Source of the DNA: Alkalibacterium indicireducens
Lineage (GTDB): Bacteria; Bacillota; Bacilli; Lactobacillales; Carnobacteriaceae_A
Length of the DNA: 12,790 nucleotides
Direction of reading: 5' to 3'
NCBI RefSeq assembly: GCF_039522005.1
Contig: NZ_BAAADA010000104.1
Location: 1 to 12,790, forward strand
A program made the position numbers and the translations under genes. How positions within the stretch are numbered: the stretch's first letter is position 1; each line of letters starts with the position of its first letter. Below, one piece after another: positions 7,427 through 12,790 of this stretch. The notes under the pieces are model-generated. The model saw nothing but the letters and a program-made list of their open reading frames with translations. It had not been told where the DNA came from and made no database searches.

Positions 7427-8047
7427 TCAGTCTTTTTTAAATCGATAACTTGCCTGTATATCCTTAATTTCGTCTCGTATCGTGGACATCTCCTCGTCCA
7501 GCTGAAAAGCGGACTCTGCAGCCTTCTGCAGGCGATCATTTATTTCTGTAGGGTACTCACCAGCGTATTTATAATTCAGAGAATGCTCGATAGATGCCCA
7601 GAAATTCATTGCCAGCGTTCTGATCTGTATCTCAACCAGTACCACTTTCACCTCGTCGATCAGTTGAACAGGGTACTCGCAGATAAGGTGATAAGAACGG
7701 TACCCACTTTCTTTCTTATGGGTTACATAGTCTTTTTCGTATACCACATTTAAATCATTTCTACTTTTTAGCATCTCAACTACATCATAAATATCTTCTA
7801 CAAACGGACACATGATTCTTATTCCTGCCAGATCTTCCATATCCGTTTCCAGTTTATCCAGAGAAATTTTACGGGTCCTTGATTTGATAAGGATACTATT
7901 GATCGGTTTCACTCTGCCCGTAACGAATTCGATAGGCCCATGTTCTTTTTTCAACAGGTACATGTTTCTCAGTCCGCGAAGCTTTACTTTCAGTTCATCT
8001 ACTGTTTGCTTGTAAGGAAGCAGGAAAAGTTCCCAATCTCTATCCAT
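7427..8047 (-). CDS. relQ: Small alarmone synthetase RelQ (GTP pyrophosphokinase)
   Basis: RelQ is a single-domain synthetase that transfers pyrophosphate from ATP to GTP or GDP, making (p)ppGpp; known homologues act as tetramers. At 206 residues it has only the RelA/SpoT synthetase domain, without the HD hydrolase, TGS or ACT domains of long Rel. Visible motifs are GRVKPINSILIKS (44-56), DLAGIR (72-77), GYRSYH (115-120, nucleotide-stacking tyrosine region), EIQIRT (139-144, with E139 as the expected metal-binding catalytic glutamate) and FWASIEH (149-155). The C-terminal helix (about 170-205) fits RelQ better than RelP. ATG 8047 has AGAAGG 8 bases upstream. First gene of the relQ-nadK-rluA operon, divergent from the CYTH gene. 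Confidence 0.95.
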   Translation of the reverse strand: MDRDWELFLLPYKQTVDELKVKLRGLRNMYLLKKEHGPIEFVTGRVKPINSILIKSRTRKISLDKLETDMEDLAGIRIMCPFVEDIYDVVEMLKSRNDLNVVYEKDYVTHKKESGYRSYHLICEYPVQLIDEVKVVLVEIQIRTLAMNFWASIEHSLNYKYAGEYPTEINDRLQKAAESAFQLDEEMSTIRDEIKDIQASYRFKKD

Positions 8048-8092
8048 ATCCTCTACCTTCTTTGCTTTTTTTTAGTGTAGTTTCTTGTTACT

Positions 8093-8101
8093 ATTGTACC
8101 A
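8093..8101 (-). promoter_or_regulatory. Candidate extended -10 promoter of the relQ operon
   Basis: The minus strand reads TGG-TACAAT, an extended -10 (TGn followed by TACAAT at 8093-8098). The -35 position, 17 bases upstream at 8116-8121, reads TATTTT and is weak, as is common when the extended -10 is present. It would give a leader of about 40 bases before relQ. Confidence 0.55.
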
Positions 8102-8154
8102 TAATCTTTTTGAATAAAATAATTGACTGATCTTTATCGGAAAGGAAATACACA

Positions 8155-8742
8155 ATGGAACAGGAAATGGAAATAGAATTTAAAAACATATTAACCAGAC
8201 AGGAATACGAACAGCTTTACACTGATTTCAGGCAGGATAAGTTTACCGAGTTCTCTCAGCGTAATGTTTATTTCGACACGCCGTCATTGGAGCTGAAGAA
8301 CAGAGGCTGTGCACTTAGATTAAGGCTTAAAGAAGACGACGCCGAACTGACACTCAAGACACCCTTCGAGGGGCATCACAAAGAACTTAACCTTCCTCTG
8401 TCACTCGATGATGCTCATCTGATGACCATCCAAGGAGCTTTTCAGATACCAGAACCAGTCATAGAAATACTCGAAGTTGAAGAACCTATTCTTAATCGTT
8501 CCGTCATCAAACTGGCAGAGCTGCACACAGCACGCCTTGAGACAATGAGGGATGATACATTTGTGGTACTGGATAAAAGCACATACAGTGGACAAGTAGA
8601 CTATGAACTTGAAGTGGAAGCCGCTTCAGAAGAAACTGGGCTCAAGGTGTTCAAGTCTATACTTGATCATTATGACATTCCTAAAAGGAAAACCGAAAAT
8701 AAAATATCACGTGCCTTTAACGCCGGAAAAAAACGGTATTAA
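8155..8742 (+). CDS. CYTH domain protein (YjbK-like putative triphosphatase)
   Basis: This 195-residue protein is a CYTH/triphosphate tunnel metalloenzyme; relatives hydrolyse inorganic triphosphate, thiamine triphosphate or similar substrates, and the one used here is unknown. The defining ExExK motif is at E6-x-E8-x-K10. Tunnel-facing charged strands are visible: LRLRL (54-58), LTLKTP (65-70), ARLETMRDD (126-134) and YELEVE (150-155), with a basic KRKTENKISR segment (177-186). ATG 8155 lies 8 bases after AAAGGA (8141-8146). It is divergent from relQ across 107 bases. I found no confident promoter for it and no terminator after its stop, so read-through into yjbH is possible. Confidence 0.88.
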   Translation: MEQEMEIEFKNILTRQEYEQLYTDFRQDKFTEFSQRNVYFDTPSLELKNRGCALRLRLKEDDAELTLKTPFEGHHKELNLPLSLDDAHLMTIQGAFQIPEPVIEILEVEEPILNRSVIKLAELHTARLETMRDDTFVVLDKSTYSGQVDYELEVEAASEETGLKVFKSILDHYDIPKRKTENKISRAFNAGKKRY

Positions 8743-8926
8743 ATCATTTGTGACGGATTTGTTACATTCATTTAGATTTTCAGTCAAAATTCATGCAGAT
8801 TATTATTAATAAACTAGTTTGTTTGTTAGTCTATATATTGTAATGAGCTATTTAATTTTAGCCCAAGATAATTAATCGAAGAATTTCAACTGATAAACTA
8901 AACTATAAACTAGGTGAGTGTTAATT
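8743..8926 (+). repeat. AT-rich intergenic region with repeated ATAAACTA(G) boxes before yjbH
   Basis: This 184-base gap has no gene I can support. ATAAACTAG occurs at 8809-8817 and again at 8905-8913, with a near copy (ATAAACTA then A) at 8893-8901. The first copy sits in a perfect 10-bp palindrome, AAACTAGTTT (8811-8820). The last copy runs into the yjbH ribosome binding site AGGTGAG (8912-8918). TATATT and TGTAAT candidate -10 boxes lie at 8834-8844 but lack a matching -35. A regulatory role is inference. Confidence 0.4.
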
Positions 8927-9553
8927 ATGTTTTTAAACAATATTATTGAAGTATTCTTGTTCGTTAATCCATTAGGAAGGACGTGCTATGAATCCGAAAA
9001 ACTTGTTGAAGCTTTCTCTGCTGAACGAGACGAAAAAGTTAAAGTACGTTTTGTTCCCATTCTAAATATCCGCTCTATCGGTAATCTGGTAAAGGGAAAT
9101 TATGACTCTTCTCTTTCCAGTCGTAATCATCTCTATACTGATTCCTACAATGCCAGCCTGGCATTTCAGGCCGCTTCAATGCAGGGCAGAAAAAAAGGTA
9201 GAAAATTCCTTATGAAACTACAGCAGTCTGTCATCAAAGATGGTAGTGCCGTAACAAGAGAGCTGATGCTACAAATTGCTGAAGCATTGAATTTGGATAT
9301 CGAGATGTTTGAAGAAGATCTGGAATCGGAGCTTTCAAGAACAGCATTCAATAAAGACCAGAAACTCGCGCTTGAAATGGGAGTGACTGAATCTCCTTCG
9401 TGTGTAGTGTATTCGTCTAAAGATACTACTTCTGGTTACCGTATCGATTCTTCTATAACGAAACAGCTGCTTCACGGCTTGTGCAATGACCAGGCAGAAA
9501 AAAACGACCAGGCAGTGACTCATCTTTCTTTTTCTCTTTATCAGACCGTTTAA
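8927..9553 (+). CDS. yjbH: YjbH/SpxH-like DsbA-family adaptor, short form
   Basis: By family knowledge YjbH (SpxH) is the adaptor that delivers the oxidative-stress regulator Spx to ClpXP. This 208-residue protein has the family's thioredoxin/DsbA-like start, IEVFLFVNPLGRTCYESEKL. The spot where relatives carry CxxC or a remnant of it reads G17-R-T-C20, with one cysteine left. A DsbA-like helical insert follows (AFQAASMQGRKKGRKFL, about 75-92). The cis-proline loop TESPS and a following strand close the fold. S. aureus and B. subtilis homologues are, from memory, about 268 residues or more; this one lacks roughly the last 60. ATG 8927 is 8 bases after AGGTGAG; a GTG at 8918 is also open, but TGA at 8915 blocks any earlier start. 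Context between relQ/CYTH and pepF/coiA supports the call. Confidence 0.8.
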   Translation: MFLNNIIEVFLFVNPLGRTCYESEKLVEAFSAERDEKVKVRFVPILNIRSIGNLVKGNYDSSLSSRNHLYTDSYNASLAFQAASMQGRKKGRKFLMKLQQSVIKDGSAVTRELMLQIAEALNLDIEMFEEDLESELSRTAFNKDQKLALEMGVTESPSCVVYSSKDTTSGYRIDSSITKQLLHGLCNDQAEKNDQAVTHLSFSLYQTV

Positions 9554-9576
9554 TTTCTGAAAGTTGATAAATACAC

Positions 9577-9610
9577 AAAGGACCCCCTTTTCGTAAAGGA
9601 GGTCCTTTTT
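9577..9610 (+). terminator. Intrinsic terminator after yjbH
   Basis: A 14-bp stem with one C-A mismatch, AAAGGACCCCCTTT (9577-9590) pairing with AAAGGAGGTCCTTT (9595-9608), closes the tetraloop TCGT. A T run follows at 9606-9610. On the minus strand the stem is followed by a poorer T tract, so it may only partly stop pepF transcripts arriving from the right. The rest of the gap up to the pepF stop (9611-9703) shows nothing I can name. Confidence 0.9.
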
Positions 9611-9703
9611 ACTGATTGAAGAGATTACAGGTCGTTTCCTGCAGTCTCATGCTTTTAAGCTCAGTCTGTTCAAATCATTAGTCTATATTCTTATGCTCCT
9701 GCT

Positions 9704-11521
9704 TTATCCTTCTATTGCTTCAAGAGCTTTTTCCAGTTCATTCAGTCTGTCTTCGAATACTTTCATGGCTCTTAACAGATAGTCACTATCAGTCATATCT
9801 ACTCCAGCTTTTTTCATTACCTCTATCGGGAAGTCTGAACTGCCGGCTTTAAGATAAGTCAGATATTTATCGAGAGCGCCCTCTTCGTTGTTGAGCAGTT
9901 TGTCCGCTAATGCAGTTGCCGCACAGAAACCAGTTGAATACTGGTATACGTAATAATTGTAGTAGAAATGTGGGATACGTGCCCATTCATACTGTATTTC
10001 GTCATCTTTTTCAACTGCTTCGCCATAATATTTGCTGTTGATTGCACGGTAGTTCTCGCTAAGAAAATCTGCTGTCAGAGGAACTCCTTTAGAAGCTTCT
10101 TCATGCATGAAATGTTCAAATTCTGCAAACTGGGTCTGACGGAAGACCGTCCCTTTAAACCCGTCAAGGTAATGGCTGAGTACATAAGCTCGAGCTTTAG
10201 GGTCTTCTGTCGTTTTCAACAGATGATCCGTCAGCAAGTTCTCATTCGTGGTAGATGCAATCTCCGCAAGAAAAATTGAGTAGTTCCCATATACATGAGG
10301 CTGATTATTCCGCGTAAAGTAACTGTGTGCACTGTGACCCAACTCATGAACCAGTGTATATAAATGGTTCAGAGAATCATGCCAGTTTAAAAGGATGTAC
10401 GGATTTGTATCATAAGCTCCAGATGAATACGCACCGCTTCGTTTCCCTTTATTCTCGACTACATCTATCCAGCTGTCATTAAAGGCTTTGTCAAGGACAC
10501 CTTTATACTCTGCGCCCAGAACTTCCAGCCCTTCATATGTTTTGTCTTTCGCTTCATCATAGTTATATTTTAGGCTTGCTTCACCAGTTATAGGCGTATA
10601 GAGATCATACATGTGAAGGTCATCCAGTTTAAGCACCTTCTTACGAAGCGCCATGTATCTGTGAAGCAGGGGAAGATGGTCATTTACAACATCGATCAGT
10701 GTATCATGAACTGCTTCCGGAATATGATTGTTAGATAAGGCGTTTTCTCTTGCAGAAGAATAATTGTGAACTTTTGCTTGATAGTTATGATGCTTGACTG
10801 TAGATGCCAAAGTGCTGGCGAAAGTATTCTTGAAGCTTGAATAGACACTGTACATTTTCTCAAATGCTTCTTTTCTGACATGTCGATCAGTACTTTCCAT
10901 CAATTCTCCAAACATACCATGAGACAGCTGAACATCTTCTCCTTGATCGTTTGTAACCTTTGGAAACTGAAGATCTGCATTGTTCAGCACACTGAATGTC
11001 TGTGTAGATGAGTTCAGTACCTCACTTGCACCTGCAAGTAACGCTTCCATTTCAGAAGATAGAACGTGCGCTTTGTTAGCAGTCATCTGATCAACATAAT
11101 GCTTATACACTTTCAGTTTCTCTTCTTCTTCGAAATAGCCGTCAAGCGTCTCTTCAGACAGTTCAATGACTTCAGGTTCGAACCAGGATGATGCTTCTTG
11201 AGTCTGCGCAATCAGGTACCTGGCCTTGTCATTCATAGCCTGATACTTGCTGTTGGCAGTATCCTGATCGTTTTTCAAATGAGCATATACATAGATAGAA
11301 CTGACTTTTCTTGATAAGTCAAGCATGGACTGGAGAGCATCAAGAAATGGTACAGCTCCATCTTCGAGAGTCCCCTGCAGTTCTTTTATCTCACCTATCT
11401 TTTCCTGAGTTGACTTAAAATCCTCTTCCCATTTCTCATCATTTTCAAATATTACTGACAGATCCCATGTTAATTCCTTAGGTACTTCTTCTCTTAAAGG
11501 TAGTGATTTGACCTCTGACAT
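9704..11521 (-). CDS. pepF: Oligoendopeptidase F (M3B family metallopeptidase)
   Basis: PepF is a cytosolic zinc endopeptidase that cuts oligopeptides. At 605 residues it matches the usual length of about 600. The zinc motif HELGH is at 392-396, with E420 (24 residues after H396, in FLAEIASTTNE) as the expected third ligand. The flanking conserved RSGAYSSGAY (361-370), PYILLNW (374-380) and the C-terminal YYNYYVYQYSTGF block all fit M3B. There is no signal peptide. ATG 11521 has AGGAGGG (11528-11534) 6 bases upstream. It follows coiA in the same direction as in Bacillus and Staphylococcus, but the 116-base gap with a candidate promoter suggests it can be expressed independently. It is convergent with yjbH. 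Confidence 0.97.
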   Translation of the reverse strand: MSEVKSLPLREEVPKELTWDLSVIFENDEKWEEDFKSTQEKIGEIKELQGTLEDGAVPFLDALQSMLDLSRKVSSIYVYAHLKNDQDTANSKYQAMNDKARYLIAQTQEASSWFEPEVIELSEETLDGYFEEEEKLKVYKHYVDQMTANKAHVLSSEMEALLAGASEVLNSSTQTFSVLNNADLQFPKVTNDQGEDVQLSHGMFGELMESTDRHVRKEAFEKMYSVYSSFKNTFASTLASTVKHHNYQAKVHNYSSARENALSNNHIPEAVHDTLIDVVNDHLPLLHRYMALRKKVLKLDDLHMYDLYTPITGEASLKYNYDEAKDKTYEGLEVLGAEYKGVLDKAFNDSWIDVVENKGKRSGAYSSGAYDTNPYILLNWHDSLNHLYTLVHELGHSAHSYFTRNNQPHVYGNYSIFLAEIASTTNENLLTDHLLKTTEDPKARAYVLSHYLDGFKGTVFRQTQFAEFEHFMHEEASKGVPLTADFLSENYRAINSKYYGEAVEKDDEIQYEWARIPHFYYNYYVYQYSTGFCAATALADKLLNNEEGALDKYLTYLKAGSSDFPIEVMKKAGVDMTDSDYLLRAMKVFEDRLNELEKALEAIEG

Positions 11522-11573
11522 GCATTTCCCTCCTGATAATTTAAGAATAATTTAATGATAACATAATTTATAT

Positions 11574-11608
11574 TTGATTAGAATAATCAATTTATGCAAG
11601 TTTGTCAT
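11574..11608 (-). promoter_or_regulatory. Candidate pepF promoter with palindrome centred on the -10 box
   Basis: On the minus strand ATGACA (11603-11608) and TATTCT (11580-11585) are spaced by 17 bases, a plausible sigma-A promoter. The -10 lies in the centre of the palindrome TTGATTA-TTC-TAATCAA (11574-11590), with perfect 7-base arms. That arrangement is typical of an operator, but no regulator can be named, and AT-rich palindromes arise by chance more easily. Confidence 0.45.
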
Positions 11609-11637
11609 AACTTCCGATCTTAAATTCCTTTAATTCA

Positions 11638-12690
11638 TCAGCTCCGTTGTCGCCATTTGTTTTTTTGAATCTTAACGAGCAATCCACTTTCTGTCATCTG
11701 ATCGAGAAAAGATAAAATTGGTAACATGACTGTATCTGAAAGGATGTTAGGGACTGAGAAATAGACGATTAGACGCGTTTCGAGCCATCTTTCAACTGTC
11801 TCTCTCAAGTGACGTTCTGTAATGACAGTAAAACTGGACTTGCTCCTCACCAGCTGGTAGATCCTCAACTTCCATTCCACTGCAGGAGTACTGATCAGCC
11901 AGTCTGTTTCGAGTCGAGTGAATATAACTAAAGGTAATAATTCTAGACTGGTCTGACTTTCATATATAAGCTGAAAGAATGCCCGATGTCTTTTATCTCT
12001 GATTTGTCTTTTCCAGTTAAGGTAAGCCAGAGCTTTGTCTTTTATATTATTAACGTTTCCAGGTGAAATTTTTGAACACCAGGTAGTCGATTCATATTTC
12101 GTTAAAACTGACAGTACAGAAGGTACTGTTTCATAGACAGGCGGGTCTAACTTTCTGTAGCAGCGAATCTGCCCGTCACTTACATCATAATTGAAAAAGC
12201 CAAACACTCCAGGCTTAATGTCAAAGATCATGGCACGCTGCAGAGAGGTCAGCCTGTGAGTATTCGTCAGTTTATTTCCTGCAATCCATATAACTTTTCT
12301 TCCTGAGTTATGATACCCCCGAGTCCTCCTGACTATATCTGATACTGTTATTGGGCTGCACTGAAACTCGATTGCATATTCCTCTTCCTTATAAATTACC
12401 AGCACATCTGGTCTCTGATTTATATCAGGAAGCTGAGCCTCTATTTCTACCTTGACGTTCTCTTGTTTAAAAGCTTCGTACAGCGAAGTTTTCCCTTTCA
12501 GATGTTCCTCAGTCTCCCCTTCTGAAAAAGATGAACAGCTATTTTTATTTACATGGGCAAAGTGAGCAGTCATCCTTGTTCCTTTTTTTAGAATGACTGG
12601 ACTCTCACAACCTGGACAAATATAATATCCTCTTTTATCAGCTTTAGAAGCCATGATCAGCTGTGTAGATGAATTTCTGGCTATAAGCAT
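11638..12690 (-). CDS. coiA: Competence protein CoiA
   Basis: CoiA is needed for DNA uptake and recombination in transformable Gram-positives and is classed with the nuclease-like PD-(D/E)xK fold. This 350-residue protein is full length for the family. It begins with a CoiA-type N-terminal region holding C25-P-G-C28 and H43-F-A-H46 with C52, probably a zinc site. The nuclease-like core follows: EEHLKGK (61-67), R93-P-D95-V-L-V, and E108-F-Q110, the family's E-x-Q version of the motif. The rest (about 150-350) is a less conserved, aromatic and basic helical region. ATG 12690 is preceded by AGGAGGT with about 7 bases spacing. In relatives mecA and spx lie upstream and pepF downstream; pepF is indeed next. 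No frameshift is visible. Confidence 0.93.
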   Translation of the reverse strand: MLIARNSSTQLIMASKADKRGYYICPGCESPVILKKGTRMTAHFAHVNKNSCSSFSEGETEEHLKGKTSLYEAFKQENVKVEIEAQLPDINQRPDVLVIYKEEEYAIEFQCSPITVSDIVRRTRGYHNSGRKVIWIAGNKLTNTHRLTSLQRAMIFDIKPGVFGFFNYDVSDGQIRCYRKLDPPVYETVPSVLSVLTKYESTTWCSKISPGNVNNIKDKALAYLNWKRQIRDKRHRAFFQLIYESQTSLELLPLVIFTRLETDWLISTPAVEWKLRIYQLVRSKSSFTVITERHLRETVERWLETRLIVYFSVPNILSDTVMLPILSFLDQMTESGLLVKIQKNKWRQRS

Positions 12691-12790
12691 ATATTTACCT
12701 CCTGGAATTTAATTGTTACTGTCAAATTTTTTTGTTCTTAAAGGTCTATAACCGTTGTTCTATCAAGGAAAAGACAAAAAACACTTGCCC
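12691..12790 (-). other. coiA leader and possible half of an upstream terminator
   Basis: Only 100 bases precede coiA before the window ends. They contain its ribosome binding site and, on the minus strand, TTGACA at 12720-12725, which is too close to the start codon to pair with a -10 box. At the very edge the minus strand reads GGGCAAGTG followed by a T6 run (about 12776-12790), which resembles the 3' half of an intrinsic terminator of the gene upstream, expected to be mecA. The matching 5' half would be outside the window. Confidence 0.3.

Noticed and set aside
5876..7753. Plus-strand frames opposite rluA, nadK and relQ
   Set aside because: All are antisense to genes with clear catalytic motifs; the translations are Cys/Phe/Leu-rich shadows without family resemblance.
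8123..8128. TTGACT as a -35 box for the CYTH gene
   Set aside because: A -10 box 17 bases downstream would fall over the ribosome binding site and start codon (about 8146-8151), leaving no leader.
8782..8788. AGTCAAA as half of a CtsR operator before yjbH
   Set aside because: Three bases further on the sequence reads CATGCAG rather than a second heptad, so the tandem repeat that CtsR needs is missing.
8603..8809. 68-codon plus-strand frame overlapping the end of the CYTH gene
   Set aside because: Its first two thirds is an out-of-frame reading of the CYTH gene, no ribosome binding site precedes it, and the tail is AT-rich intergenic sequence.
9551..9703. Frameshifted remainder of yjbH after the early stop
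   Set aside because: I looked for the missing tail in the three forward frames; the region holds a terminator and short stop-interrupted frames with no resemblance to it.
12720..12725. Perfect TTGACA before coiA (minus strand) as a -35 box
   Set aside because: A -10 at normal spacing would coincide with the coiA ribosome binding site, and that sequence is GC-rich rather than TATAAT-like.
1..12790. A novel defence, mobile or biosynthetic system
   Set aside because: Every gene belongs to a widely conserved core family, order matches known Bacillus/Staphylococcus neighbourhoods, and there are no integrase, transposase, direct-repeat target or composition breaks that I can see.

Overview
The window is a stretch of core chromosome from a low-GC Gram-positive bacterium. 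Base composition looks like roughly 40% GC by eye. Several start sites carry strong AGGAGG-type ribosome binding sites, and GTG starts are used. The set coiA, pepF, yjbH (spxH), a CYTH protein, relQ, nadK and an RluA-type pseudouridine synthase is the 'yjb' neighbourhood known from Bacillus and Staphylococcus. The compact arrangement, with the CYTH gene divergent from relQ-nadK-rluA, is closest to what I recall of Staphylococcaceae and relatives such as Jeotgalicoccus, Salinicoccus or Macrococcus. That placement is inference. I see no phage, IS element, CRISPR array, rRNA or tRNA.

Layout, left to right. (1) 1-2395: clpE, a zinc-finger Clp ATPase (+), ending in a strong bidirectional terminator shared with prfC. 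(2) 2397-5131: prfC (release factor 3) and, upstream of it, an AI-2E family membrane protein, both on the minus strand and probably one transcript. (3) 5194-5696: a GNAT acetyltransferase (+) with its own good sigma-A promoter. It is convergent with the next operon; the stop codons overlap inside the loop of a shared terminator hairpin. (4) 5693-8047: the minus-strand operon relQ-nadK-rluA, read right to left from a promoter near 8095. (5) 8155-9553: a CYTH-domain protein, then an unusually short YjbH/SpxH-like protein (+), then a strong terminator. (6) 9704-12690: pepF and coiA on the minus strand. A 116-base gap between them holds a candidate pepF promoter with a palindrome centred on its -10 box. 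The right edge is the leader of coiA; in relatives mecA and spx lie just beyond.

Functionally the window mixes regulated proteolysis (ClpE unfoldase, the ClpXP adaptor YjbH, peptidase PepF), nucleotide and alarmone metabolism (RelQ, NAD kinase, a CYTH phosphohydrolase candidate), translation and RNA modification (RF3, pseudouridine synthase), DNA uptake (CoiA) and membrane transport (AI-2E family). It is mainly an ordinary housekeeping region, and I found no convincing new multi-gene system. The points most worth a second look are the short YjbH that has lost its CxxC motif, the palindrome on the putative pepF -10 box, the repeated ATAAACTA(G) boxes before yjbH, the terminator with both stop codons in its loop, and the lack of a canonical CtsR box before clpE.
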